From Apostichopus japonicus (Eukaryota > Echinodermata > Holothuroidea > Aspidochirotida > Stichopodidae), in contig NC_092576.1 in NCBI RefSeq assembly GCF_037975245.1, positions 10,249,501 through 10,313,500 on the forward strand: a DNA stretch of 64,000 nucleotides, given 5' to 3'. Positions 1 to 12,150 of the stretch are shown piece after piece. The notes below the pieces were generated by a model. That model saw nothing but the letters and a program-made list of their open reading frames with translations. It searched no databases and had not been told where the DNA came from. The translations under genes and the position numbers were made by a program. Each line of letters begins with the position of its first letter. Positions within the stretch are counted from its first letter, which is position 1.

Positions 1-93
1 GGTTTGGTTCGATGTGATCATATTTATATTTGAACCGGTAAAACTTCAGACAGGTTGGGTTCGATGTGGTCATATTCCTATTTTGTTACAGAC
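1..93. repeat. 53-bp minisatellite, array 1 (window edge)
   Basis: Two units of a 53-bp repeat with the core GGTTCGATGTGGTCATA, cut by the window start. The same unit recurs at 8,789 and 16,151, each time at the same point relative to a duplicated gene unit, so it marks the boundary between units. Confidence 0.85.
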
Positions 94-2065
94 TTCAGTT
101 TTCTCTGTCAAGGAGTTTTAAAACTGTGTTATCTGCCTGGCCTATATCTATATGTAAACATATTTGTGGTAGTTGTGTTGTGAGTTGTGTCATCTAATGT
201 ATCTCTATCACCATTAGAAATTGTTTGCTTTTCTATCCTTGAACGTTTATTCGCTGTTGTTACAGTGATTCAGGTCTCCTAAAAGAAAACAAGAATGCCT
301 AAGAACAGGTATATAGGGTTATCTTTTGGGTTGATCCGGCAAGTTCAGTGATGATTTGTCATTATGAGGCAGAGAAAGTTGAAGAAACTCCAGATATAAC
401 AATTACAATATCTCTGTCAACTTTATTTGTTCGGTACTCTTAGACTTACATCGCAACTTACAACAAAAATAGCAATAATAATAACAATAATAATAATATC
501 AACAGGAAGGCCACAATGCTCACTCAAAGTTTATGACTCTGGTTCTGTCTACGTTTAATGAACCGGTCTTAGGTAAACAAAATTCATTTATTTTTAATTA
601 ATTTTTATCTTTTTAGTTTAACAGGGGCAATGTATTCTCTCAACGTCTTACACAGGATAATCAAAAGAACGTGGTTGATACTGGGATGTTATTAAACGTA
701 TTTAAAAAGGGATCAAACAAGGTTTTTCTTTTGCTAAATCAAGTGTTGACGTACATATTGTTCTGATAATTTGTATATTTTAAAATCATTACATGACCCT
801 TGGTTAGATCTTTGGTAAATATTGATTGGTAAGTATACTATGAAAAATTATTGTCCAGATACCATACTGAATTTCATTCTGAAATAATATCCTTAAGCTA
901 AGTAATAACATTACGTTTATTCCGTGTACAATCGAACCACCAAGCTCATGCATCAGTCAAGAAGCTGGAAAATATTAAAGAAGAAAATGATAGCCCATAT
1001 TTATAAGTGAAATGAACAAGAAAGAATATAAAAATGACAGTCTGTGTACGAAGAAGACACATAATCATTAATAAGCAGCTAGGCCTACTGTGGTGTCTCA
1101 TACAATTAAAAATTAAACATCTGCAAAAGTAACTACAAAGATAGCTTGGCTCTATTACATATTGGCTCCTGTAGTACTATGTATTATAATATACATTAAC
1201 TAGATGTGACGAGTCCTAAGCCTATAAAGTATCTCACTGCTACTTTAAACTGCTACTCTGTCGATTAGAGCGACTTCGTATATTTTCCCAATTATTTTAT
1301 ATTGTCTTTTAGCTGCAGATTGGTGCGGGAAAAGATATCGCTATTACTCCATGAAAATCAATGCGTTAAAATAAATAAACCAGAGAAATATACTCTGAAT
1401 ACAATTAAACAGCATGCAATTTAGAATATACACACAGATTGAAGATGAATAAAACATCTTCCATTGATACTTAAACAAACGCTAAAATGAATGAAAAATC
1501 AAAGGTATAAAGGTATCAAAAGTATATTAAGTAATTGAATAAGAATGGTAAGCGACTTGCCATAATAATCTACGCAGATATAGAAAGATAGTTTGGTCAT
1601 AACATTTGCAACACCTTGTTAAAAAAGGTATCAAACAATGGCATAAAAATAAAAGAAACAACATTGATAGCTTATTTCTCTGCTTAGATACGGTATACAT
1701 TTTTGCATTGCTGCATCTTATGTTCATAATTTTACAGCGGAATGGTTTGTCCGTGATTTAAGTAGACAAGTGATGAAGCAGCGGCAATAAAAATAACAGC
1801 AAATCAATAAATCAATAAATGGGTCTAATATTACCTATAAATTTAGAGTTTAAGATACCAAAATATAAAAATATTATAGAAATCAAATGATCTAAATAAC
1901 TGTGAAAAAAAGCTTGCAAATGACTATTAGGTATAATTCAGTAGACCGATTCAAGAATAACCATAAAGATCTGTTCTAAAACTTAATTGCCAAGAGTTCG
2001 AACGGTACAGATCTAGTTGTTAAAATGAAAATATCGTACCGGCAGCTATGCCATTACAGTTATTT
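94..2065. other. Duplicated 3' flank of DED-B-box gene copy 1
   Basis: No convincing coding sequence. The stretch aligns by eye with 9,044-10,678 and 17,843-19,798, including the shared words TCCTAAAAGAAAACAAGAATG and TGGGTTGATCCGGCAAGTTC. It is part of the duplicated unit and probably contains the 3' UTR of the minus-strand gene next to 2,066. Short open frames here are not conserved between copies. Confidence 0.6.
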
Positions 2066-3540
2066 TCAGTACTGAAATATTCGGACATTTGTATTAGCAA
2101 GAGTAACATATCCAGTTTTCCGATATCGAGAGACACTAAGAGGAACATCGACCTCATGAGTTGATGTTCCTTCATCACACACCTTGACAAACTCTCCAGT
2201 CTTCTTATAGTTTACAACCTTCCACTCTCTCTCTACTCCCTCACTGATGTGCAATACCAGCCAATCACCACCTGTCCAGATGATATTGATCGGTAACATA
2301 CTAGACATAGCTGATGGACACCTTAAACTGCCACACTGCTTGACTGTACCGTCAGAATCTATCAGTATGACGTCATCACGACTACGACCAATGATAGCAA
2401 ATACATTACGGCAGTAAACAACTCTGGATATACCATTACACGGTAAAATGTCTCGTGTATCTATTACTCTAAGAGCAGATCCGGAGATACTGTACGTTCG
2501 AATAGAGTGGTCACAGCTGGTAGAGATGATAAAATCATCGTTAGAATCCTTTGTGTTTGTATCATTTGCTGTAATACTGGTAATCCAGGAACCTTCAGGT
2601 ACCTCATCAATCACCAAGGGTGAGACTGACTTAACAGAATCATACAGAGAACCATTGTCGTTATGATGTACAATGAAGACAGTATTACCTACAGCAAATA
2701 ATGACTGTTTTTCGTCATCACAATTCATATTTATATTCGACATAACTACAGGATCGTCGTGATTATCAATCTTCTCCAGATGTCTCCAGTATTCCTTATT
2801 GGAATCGTTAGGATCAACGCAAATAAGAAGAACGCCCCCACTCGTTTGTCTTGCATCAAACACATGTAATATCTGAGTCCTGTGCAATATTACACTTCCT
2901 ATCAGCATACTGACTGTAAGGCTACAGAATGTTCCATCATTGGGTATCTTCCTGTACAAGAGATCGACAGGTTTTACCTTCAACTTTTCAGTCTGCTGAT
3001 CAAGCTGGTTCCGGATGTATTCGATTTTCTTCCTTCCTTCGATCATCTCTTGGAGACCATGTGATGATTTCTCTGTTTTCTTTTTCTTCAACTTTGCCAA
3101 ACGTTCCAATTCTTTGTCAAGAATTTGGATCTCATGTATGTCTTCCAACAGCTGTTTCTGATCAGATACCTCTTTTCGATCTACTTCCTGTACTAGATCT
3201 CGTTTTAGTTGTTCTGCTTTTCCTAAAAGAATAAGAAATTCCTCATTAATCTTAGCTCGAGCATCTTGCCTTGCTTTTCCGAGGAAATCTTTCTTTTCTT
3301 TCCAAAAATTCTTAGCAGATAAACTGCTTGTTTCTGCTGACTGTATTTCTTGGATTAGATTCTGCTGATGCTTAGATACATTATCCGAGATTTCACTTAG
3401 TTGAATAACCTGACACTTCGTCTTTGGATTATGCGCAGAATAAAGACAGTCTGGGCAGATTTTGGAGACACAAGACAAACAAAAGTACTTCATGGTTTGG
3501 TCCTCGTGATCGAGACATCTTTCAACTGAAGCTTCACGCT
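2066..3540 (-). CDS. DED-B-box-coiled-coil-propeller protein, copy 1, coding exon 2
   Basis: This exon carries residues 92-582 of a predicted 582-residue protein. A B-box-type zinc finger is visible as C100, H103, C112, C115, C120, C123, H128 and C134. A Lys/Glu/Leu-rich coiled coil follows at about 142-285. The last ~295 residues look like a beta-propeller, with short beta-rich repeats such as DDFIISTSCDHSIRTYSISG. The acceptor is TTCACAG/AGCGTG; the single base left by exon 1 (C) plus AG gives Gln92 in frame. Known TRIM and TRIM-like proteins use the B-box and coiled coil for oligomerisation and the C-terminal propeller for target binding. A role as a cytoplasmic death-fold scaffold or sensor is inference. 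The frame also stays open 22 codons upstream into the intron, starting at an ATG at 3,604, so a form without the DED is possible. Confidence 0.9.
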
Positions 3541-4867
3541 CTGTGAACAATAAAAAACAACGTTGGAAAAATTCTGATTGTGTACGCGATGTATGCAATA
3601 ACATTGTAAATCATTATTGAAAACACCGCTGAAAAAGACCTTTTTGTTTCATTTTGCTTGCCACCTTACTCGTGTGTATTACACAAAATAAAATATACAG
3701 TGAAATCACATTTACATATTTATTTAAAGAGCAACAGTTCGGTGGAGCAAACACTTTGGGAGTACAAAACGCACCTTTATTAAGTGCATATCACATGAGA
3801 AGTTAGGAAATCCAGTGAACCCGAACTGACCCCTCTCCCCACCCCCCTCACCTCACCTTATCCATTTGCGGAAGACAAACGTTTATTTATGAGTTTTTAA
3901 TTTGACATGAAATTCAAAAATGCGACAAACTTTAGTGTCCATTTCGAGACCGACTTGTATTAACTAATTGGCAAAAATAACAAAGTTGGTAATTTGCTTT
4001 ATAAGTACAACTGCACTTTGTTAAAGGAATGGAGTGCAGGGTCCCCAAAAGCTGCAGTAGCACTTTTAGATCATAGTTCTTGTAGCTGTTTTTGAGCGCA
4101 AAAATACTTGGTAGAAAAAAGGAATTACATTTACATTTCTTTTTTGGGATTAATCTTAGAGTCTTAGTGGGGCTTTAATGAACCATATAGGGGTCCAGTG
4201 GGCCGGGTCCCCGATTGCTCAAGTTTTTTTCTTCAGATATTCCTGTTCTCTCGTATCGTGTTTTCAACAAAATACATGTGAAAGAGAAATTCAATTTTGA
4301 AGGGATTTAATTCAAGCCCTGGTAGTCTTCAGGGAGCGAAACACTCGGAAGTTGTTGTATTTTGAGATATTTCTCGTTCCTTCGTAACGAAGTTACAATG
4401 ATGAGCACATGTCACAGAGAGGAAAGGAATTTATGTGGAAAATATTCTAACTCCTGAAACTCTAGTACTTTCAGATTTTCGATTTCATCGGGTTTTGCGT
4501 TTGTGAGCCGAATATAGAGTTAAGTAAAAACGAAATTTGCCCCACTTACAACATTCGTTATAAAATCTGATGAGAATTGGACACAATGAGAATATGTACT
4601 ATTGTAAATCAAATTCAACTTAATAAAAGCATGTAGACTCTAATAGAGATAAGAGGTTGCTGGATGCAAGGACGCCGGTATATGCTACATGAACAATTAA
4701 ATTGAAGCTATTGGTACATTTATGTTACAAGCTTTAGATTTCAGTGCTTTTTATCAAGGTATCTTTTAGCGACTTACATCATGAATTGCAGTGCCATGTA
4801 AAACATAAAGAACACGCAGTCACAAAGATTATGAAACGCCAAAAGATTGCATACACCATTTACTTAC
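3541..4867 (-). other. Intron of copy 1
   Basis: This 1,327-bp intron has GTAAGT at its donor and TTCACAG at its acceptor. It is similar along its length to the 1,424-bp intron of copy 2 (12,151-13,574). The copy 3 intron is only 496 bp because its middle is missing. No coding sequence or structured RNA was recognised in it. Confidence 0.8.
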
Positions 4868-5141
4868 GATATCTTGTCCTGTATTCCTTCAGCAGCTTTG
4901 ACGCTTCAGAAAGACGAAGCTCGTCCAACCAGTCGATAAGTATGTTAACCTTTCGTTCGCTGAGCAGGTCATGACCTTGCAAAGCAGCAAATAATTCCCT
5001 AGCATTAGTAATCAGTTCTCTTCTGGCTTGACTTATATCTTCACAAAGAAACGCCAAATCCTGTACATTTTCCTTTGTCAAGACGTCGGATATACGTAGA
5101 AGGGTGAGTCTGAACTGCGAAGTATTGCTTGATGACGTCAT
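4868..5141 (-). CDS. DED exon of copy 1 (coding exon 1)
   Basis: Encodes residues 1-91 plus the first base of codon 92. Residues 10-88 read as a death effector domain: the start FRLTLLRISDVL, the helix-2 motif DLAFLCEDIS, the ELFAALQ helix and the final LDELRLSEASKLL match the hydrophobic spacing of FADD and caspase-8 DEDs. The RxDL surface motif typical of many DEDs is not exact (RLSE here). DEDs assemble with other DEDs in apoptosis and NF-kB signalling. The start ATG is conserved in all three copies and sits in the palindrome TGACGTCA. The exon ends at GTAAGT in phase 1, matching exon 2. An isolated DED protein stopping just after the donor is the alternative reading, but the in-frame joint in three copies argues against it. 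Confidence 0.88.
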
Positions 5142-5296
5142 AATACATCGATAACTGTTTATAAAGCTTAATTTACTGTTCCAAAATAGAAGAAAAGGAA
5201 GAAAAATTTTCGTGAGGTAACGATGTTACAGATTACATATGAGAGTCAACAACACCTACCCGTTTGTCTTTAACCTCCAATGCGCCTAGTTTTCTC
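5142..5296 (-). promoter_or_regulatory. Probable 5' UTR with short intron, copy 1
   Basis: On the minus strand a possible donor GGGTAGGTGTTG and, ~90 bp on, a possible acceptor TCTATTTTGGAACAG precede the start ATG. Both are conserved in copy 2, and the donor region is partly conserved in copy 3. This suggests a non-coding first exon ending near 5,270. The call rests on motif conservation alone. Confidence 0.4.
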
Positions 5297-5472
5297 TCGT
5301 AAATCAATCCAGCAATTTCACCAACTAAACGTGTAAAGCCATCACTTATCATTAATTGTTACAGGAGAACTAAACCTTATTCATTGATCATAAGGCTTTG
5401 ACGGAGATGATGAACAACTGCTACAAGTATGAAAAGGAAAAAAAAAAACAATAATAATGCATAATGTGCATA

Positions 5473-5530
<58 letters not shown>

Positions 5531-6628
5531 GACTTAATTTGTATGATTGGCAACACATTATACATTCATGTTGAAAATACAAATGGAAAACAACTATAAA
5601 GTTGGAGGGTTTGTCTCATAGTGGCCCTACTTATGACACCACATAGAAAAAAAGGAAGTCCTTGCAACAATTATTGAAACCTTATAGCTCCCACAGGCAG
5701 AAGTAGTTTACATTCGACATTAAAATACATTAAAATTCATCTCTTTAGTTTGAGGTAATTGTGATTAGTGTGACTTCTCTAAAATGTTGCCAAACCCTGT
5801 TTGTCACAATTTTAATTTCATGCAAATTTAAATGTTTGATTCACCGAAGAAGCGTTTGTCTCGTATATTTCATTTAAATAAGCAATATCAACTATCAATT
5901 GAAGAGTTAAAAAATTAAATAATGAATTCGAGCTTCCGTAATGAGCCTTAGTGGATATTACACACTATACGTAATAGTGCTTGTAACGGCGATCTATATG
6001 TGTATTTGTTTTCATTCTGCAGTATTGTTAATGCATTGGAGTAAGCTCAGTATGTTCAAGTTGTATGCAGTAATGCACGTTGAATTATTTCCATTTTTTA
6101 AAAGTATAATCACTAGAATAGGAACGACACATCACTGCCGGGATATATATATGCTTACATATACTTCATTGCAATGGCCAATGACTAACGGCGTTGACAG
6201 AACGCGGAGGGATGGCGGTGCAGTCTTTAAGATGGGTCAAACTAGGACATTTTAAAGGTCGGATACATGACAAACAGGTAAAGGGTTTGAAACTAATGTT
6301 TTTCAAGCAGACTCTATTGTAAGGGGAAAACTGGTAGGCGTTACAATTTGTTTAATAAGACAATCAATAATTAAGGGTATACTAGCATAGGTCTTTAACT
6401 AGGTATATAGACAACGTTGTATTGATATAGACACTTGTGATACTTTTATGTGGGATTGAAGAAGGAAGTAGAGAAGGGGGGGGGGGAATCATACCACATC
6501 ACGTGGATCCCCGCCTGATGTTTTTGTATTTTTATATAGATAGGCCTATAACTGTAGACACTGAATCTGAATAATGTAGTGAACCATCTGCATCGCTAAA
6601 ACTCATTAAGCCATCATACTGTATACTC
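5297..6628. other. Segment present in copy 1 but absent from copy 2
   Basis: Sequence on both sides aligns with copy 2, where AATGCGCCTAGT joins directly to GTACTCATGTGTAATAC near 13,998. About 1.33 kb is therefore an insertion in copy 1 or a deletion in copy 2. It contains a (TA)n tract and an open frame of 104 codons at 5,941 that resembles no known protein and is not treated as a gene. Confidence 0.65.
5475..5530. repeat. (TA)n microsatellite
   Basis: Uninterrupted TA dinucleotides over about 50 bp inside the segment missing from copy 2. Confidence 0.95.
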
Positions 6629-8788
6629 ATGTGTAATACTTACGACCAACTAACGAAGACACGCGATATATTTGGCATCCTTTATTCGCTGCAGATTCAC
6701 TCGTTCATTGGTTAATCTATAACACCAATCATGCATTATTATAGTAGAGTCAAGGCATAATGTCATAGATTAAGATACAAATTGAATAGAAACATATAGG
6801 CTTAAATTTACCCTTACATATATATAAATACCATGTGACTATTTAATTGTAACTCTACCTCGATGAAAGTAGTCAGATCAAAACGCATGTAACTTGTTGT
6901 GTCTTCAAATTGATCTAAATCGGATTTTTATGTAGCTGGAAAAGGAGATTAAACCGACTTCCTCAAAGCTCGTTTATACACGAAAGACGACACAAACGAC
7001 TACAGGTACGCGGCGTTACATATGTCCACAGTATAGTAGAGGCAGCGCCCTGTAAAAACCCACAATGCAAAGCGTGTTGACTATTGTTTGCGTGCTGTGA
7101 CCCGAAACACGAAAATCGCACAAAATAAACATCATCGGCGTATACACCAACTGGTGCAAATTTCAGCTAGAATAATGTTAATCATAACACCTTATCTATT
7201 TTAGAGCACACGTCATACACGCTGTTGAAGTAGCCTACAAAGAAAATACCTGAACGCGATGAAAGAGCTTCAAAGCGCCTATACAAAATCCAACAAAAGC
7301 GACGTTCTATGAATATTAGCACGCAAGTTGCAATCGTTGATTGATTGATATTTCTTCTTGCATTTTGAGTGTAAGAGAGTAAAAATACTAATTTAACATT
7401 CTCTGCATTCCATGGTCAAATCTGAATGTTTTATCGTGGTTGGCGACTTGGAAGCGTAAATGCCATGATCTTCTACGTCATCAGATCACATCATCAGAAA
7501 GCAAAAACAGAAACACTTCTTTTGTGCTCCTACCTCCTCGGGACAGCAGCGACAGTGGAGGGCTCTCTCGCTGGCTGGTGACGTATACTTCAAGGATGAG
7601 TGCTTGGGACACCTGACTTTTACTTGAAGGATAAACCAAAACGTTACCTCAAAATCTTTCGACAAAATGTATACTTTGTGTACTCCGTACCACATATTTC
7701 AGTATTTGTTAATGTTTTTTTAAAAAAAAGAGGCGCTTAATAATTTAATTTAATTTATTGTTTTCACTAAAGGGACACTTATTCAATTCCACATCATGGA
7801 TACTGCTTAATTGCATACAAAACCTAATCTCTTTTTTAACCAAACAGGGGCACTTCTCATTTTATGAGAAAGGGGACTTTTGGTGTCTGCATTTCACAAA
7901 ATTGTGGCACGTGAAGTTTAGAGGCAAACACAATATATTCCTCAATATTCCTGAAATATAAAAGAAAATAATATATGAAACGGTCTTACTGATGTAATAA
8001 GTATTGATATTGATGAAACATCTCGAGTAATTTATTTATACCAAGAGGCATTAAACAATTTAACAACATTTCCAAAGTGGAGTCCATATCTGTTTAGGGC
8101 GTTGTTCATAACAGGCATCCCTACCACGATATTGTTGATTAATTTTATGTCCCTCTTATACTGACCAGTTCACGATACGTGATGTCGACACAGTGTTCGT
8201 TACCATATTTCTTATTTAAAGTAGGAATAAGAGTAAGAATAACTTTATTAATCCTTTAAAGGAAACTACAGTTCTCGGAGTCGATGAAACATAAAAGAAT
8301 AAGAAGTAAAACTAATAAGAAATAAAACATGGAAAGCAGCAGGCTGTACAGCAAAGGCAAGAAAGGCAACCTAACGTTTAAATTAATATTATGAATTTTA
8401 ATATCCTGAGGAATGAAAGGTAAAAGAGAGCGAGTTTTGGTAGCAGAAGAAGGCTGCCTGAACCTACCACTTCGCGGAGTTATACTAATTTTATGATTTT
8501 ATATTTCTTGATGACGTGTTCAACGATGTTATAATTTTACTGTCCTGTGGTACTTTATCCTTAGGTATCACCCTTTTGACGTAGTCTTCTTGATTTGCTT
8601 ATTTGAAATATTATATTCCTCTTATTTATACCTCTTCCTTTCTTTAATCTTTTTAATATGTTTGTACACAGTATGAACGTTAATATCAGCAATATAAGGA
8701 CATGTGTAAGATTGAATATTGGCGAAACCCCATCTCTACAACAATCGACAATCAGTGTATTGTTGTAATTAACAAAGAGAACCGGTAA
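6629..8788. other. Duplicated 5' flank of gene copy 1
   Basis: Aligns with 14,000-16,150. The stretch from about 8,030 to 8,788 is nearly identical to 15,390-16,150, closer than the rest of the unit. No coding sequence was recognised; the short frames at 7,486 and 8,561 are not preserved with coding-like substitution. It is upstream of the minus-strand gene copy 1, so it may hold its promoter. Confidence 0.6.
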
Positions 8789-9043
8789 CACTTCAAACAG
8801 TTTTGGTTCGATGTGGTCATATTATACTTGAACATGTAAAAACTTTAAACAGTTTTGGTTCGATGTGGTCATATTATATTTGAACCTGTAAAACCTACAA
8901 ACAGTTTTGGTTCGATGTGGTCATATGAATATTTGAACCGGTAAAACTCTAGACAGGTTTGGTTCGATGTGATCATATTTATATTTGAACCGGTAAAACT
9001 TCAGACAGGTTTGGTTCGATGTGGTCATATTTCTATTTTGTTA
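8789..9043. repeat. 53-bp minisatellite, array 2
   Basis: Five units with the word GGTTCGATGTGGTCATA spaced about 53 bp apart, between gene units 1 and 2. Each unit has a GGTTC/GAACC pair facing each other, so it can form a small stem. Confidence 0.92.
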
Positions 9044-10678
9044 CAGACTTCAGTTTTCTCTGTCAAGGAGTATTAAAACTGTGTTATCTGGCTGGCCTAT
9101 ATCTATATGTAAACATATTTGTGGTAGTTGTGTTGTGATTTGTGTCATCTTATGTATCTCTATCACCATTAGAAATGGTTTGCTACTCTATCCTTGAACG
9201 TTTATTCGCTGTTGTTACAGTGTTTCAGGTCTCCTAAAAGAAAACAAGAATGCCTAATTACAAGGATGTAGCGGTATATTTTGGGTTGATCCGGCAAGTT
9301 CTGTGGTGATTTGTCATTATGAATCAGAGAGAGAGTTAAAATAAACTCCAGATATAACAATTACATTACCTCTGTCAACTTTATTTGTTCGTTACTCTTA
9401 GACTTACATCGCAACTTACAACAAAAATAGCAATAATAATAACAATATATAATATAAACAGGAAAGCCACCATGTTCTTTCAAAATATATGAACATGGTT
9501 CTGTCTCTACGTTTAATGTAATGGTTTTCGGTAAACAAAATTCAGTAATTGTTAATTAATTTTTATCTTTTTTAATTAACTGGGGCAATTTATTCTCTCA
9601 ACGTCTGACAGAGGATAATCAGAGGAACGTTGATAATACTGGGATGTTATTAAACGTATTTGGAAGGGGATCAAACAAGATTTTTCTTTTGATGAATCAA
9701 TTGTTGACGTACGTATTGTTCTGAATATGTGACTATTTCAAAGATTATAAGGGGCATGAATAAGAAAGAATATAAAAGACGACAGTCTGTGTACAAAAGA
9801 AGACACATAATCATAAATAAGCAGCTAGGCCTACTGTGGTGTCTCAAACAATTTAAAATAAAACATCTGCAAAAATAACTACAAATTTAGCTTGGCTCTA
9901 TGACATAACAGCTCTTCTAGTACTAGGCATTATCGCTATTCCTCCATTTCACTGCGTTACAATAAGAGTTACAATAGATAGACCAGAGAAATATACCCTG
10001 TATACAATTAAACAGCTTGCAATTTAGAATTAAACACACAGATTGAAAGATAGAAAAACATCTTTAATTGATACTTAAACAAACTCTATAGTTAAAAAAT
10101 CAAAAGGTTTCTTAAATAATTAAAAACGAATGTTGAGCGATATGGAATAATAATCTACACAGATATAGAAAGATAGTTTGATAATAATATTTGCTACACC
10201 TTACAGTGAACAACGTGAAATGGATAAAGTCTGTAAAAAGGTATCATACAATTGCAGAAAAATAAAAGAAACAACATCGATAGCTTATTTCTCTGCTGAG
10301 ATACGGTATACATTTTTCCATTGCTGCATCTTATGTTCATAATTTTACAGCGGAATGGTTTGTTCGTGATTTAAGCAGATAAATAATAAAGCAACGGCAA
10401 TAAAAGAACAAAAAATCAATAAATCAATAAATGGGTCTAATATCACCAATAAATTAAGAGTTTAAGATACCAAAATCTAAAAATAAAATAGAAATCAAAT
10501 GATCTAAATAATTGTGAAAATAACGTGCAAATGACTATTATGTATGATTCCTTAGGCCAGTTCAAGTTAATAACTGTAAAGATCTTTTCTAATAACTCAT
10601 TTACCAATAATCGAACGGTACGGATCTAGTTGTTAAAATGAAAATATCATACCGGCAGCTATTTCATTACAGTTATTT
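9044..10678. other. Duplicated 3' flank of copy 2
   Basis: Homologous to 94-2,065 and 17,843-19,798, with small indels (copy 2 lacks part of the middle, near 9,730). No gene was recognised. It probably includes the 3' UTR of copy 2. Confidence 0.6.
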
Positions 10679-12150
10679 TCAGTACTGAAATGTTCGGACA
10701 TTGGTATTAGCAAGAGTAAGACATCCAGTGTTCCCACATCGAGTGGCACAAACAGGAACATCCGTCTCATTAGATGATGTTCCTTCATCATACACTTTGA
10801 CAAACTCTCCAGTCTCCTTATAGTGTACCACCTTCCACTCTTTCTCTACTCCCTCACTGATGTACAATACCAGCCACTGAGCACCAGTCCAGATGATATT
10901 GATCGGTAACATACCAGACATGGTTGACGGAAGCCTTAAAGTGCCACACTGCTTGAATGTACCATCAGCATCTATTAGTATGACGTCATCAAGAGTTCGA
11001 CCAATGATAGCAAATAAATTACGATAGTAAGCAACTCTGTATATATCATTAGAGCGTACAAAGTCTCGTGTATCTATAACTCTAAGAGCAGATCCGGAAA
11101 CATTGTACTCTCGAATAGAGTGGTCACAGCTGGTAGAGATGATAAACGCATCGTGTGGACTCCTGCTTAGACGATGTGCTGTAACACTGGTAATCCAGGA
11201 ACCTTCAGGTACCTCATTAATCACCAAGGATGAGACTGATATTACAGAATCATACAGAGCTCCATTTCGGTGAGGATGTACAATGAATACAGTATTACCT
11301 ACAGCAAATAATGGGTGATATCCACTATCATAATACATGACTAGATTCGACATAACTACAGGATCATCGTGATTATCAATCTTCTCCAGATGTCTCCAGT
11401 ATTCCGTACTGGTATCTCTAGGATCAACACAAATAAGCAGAACGCCCCCACTCGTTTTTCTTTCATTAAATGTATGTAATAACTGAGCCCTACCCAAGTG
11501 CACACTTCCTATCAGCGTACTGTCTGTAATGCTACAGAATGCTCCATCATTGGGTAGCTTCCTGTACAAGAGATCGACAGGTTTTACCTTTAAGTTTTCA
11601 TACTGCTGATCAAGCTGGTTTCGTAAAGATTTGATTTTCTTCATTCCTTCGATTATCTCTTGGAGATCATGTGATGATGTCTCTGTTTTCTTTTTCTTCA
11701 ACTTTGCCAAACGTTCCAATTCAATGTCAAGAATTTGGATCTCATGTATGTCTTCCAACAGCTGTTTTTGATCAGATACCTCTTTTCGATCTACTTCCTG
11801 TGTTAGATCTCGTTTTAGTTTTTCTGCGTTTTCTAAACGAAGAAAAAAATCCTTATTAATCGTAGCTCGAGCATCTTGCCTTGTTTTTCCGAGGGCATCT
11901 TTCTTTTCTTTCCAGAAATTCTTAGCAGATAAACTGATTGTTTCTGCTGCCTGTATTTCTTGGATAAGATTCTGGTGATGCTTAGATACTTGATCTGAGA
12001 TTTCACTTAGTTTAATGACCTCACACTTCGTCTTTGGATTATGCGCAGAATGAAGACAGTTCGGGCAGATTTTGGAGACACAAGACAAACAAAAGTTCTG
12101 CATGGTTTGGTCCTCGTGATCGGGACATCTTTCAACTGAAGCTGCGTCCT
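10679..12150 (-). CDS. DED-B-box-coiled-coil-propeller protein, copy 2, coding exon 2
   Basis: This exon gives residues 92-581 of a predicted 581-residue protein. The B-box (C-x2-H then C-x2-C-x4-C-x2-C and H/C ligands), the Lys/Glu-rich coiled coil and the propeller-like C-terminus follow the same order as in copy 1. The acceptor TTCACAG/AGGACG supplies AG to the C left by exon 1, making Gln92. Differences from copy 1 cluster in the propeller, where loops such as the one after SWITSVTAH vary, while the coiled coil and B-box stay close. That fits a conserved assembly module and a diverging recognition module (inference). Unlike copies 1 and 3, the frame upstream of the acceptor has no ATG and soon meets a stop. 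Confidence 0.9.

Noticed and set aside
5941-6255. 104-codon hydrophobic open frame
   Set aside because: Lies wholly in a segment absent from copy 2, and shows no splice context or family resemblance.
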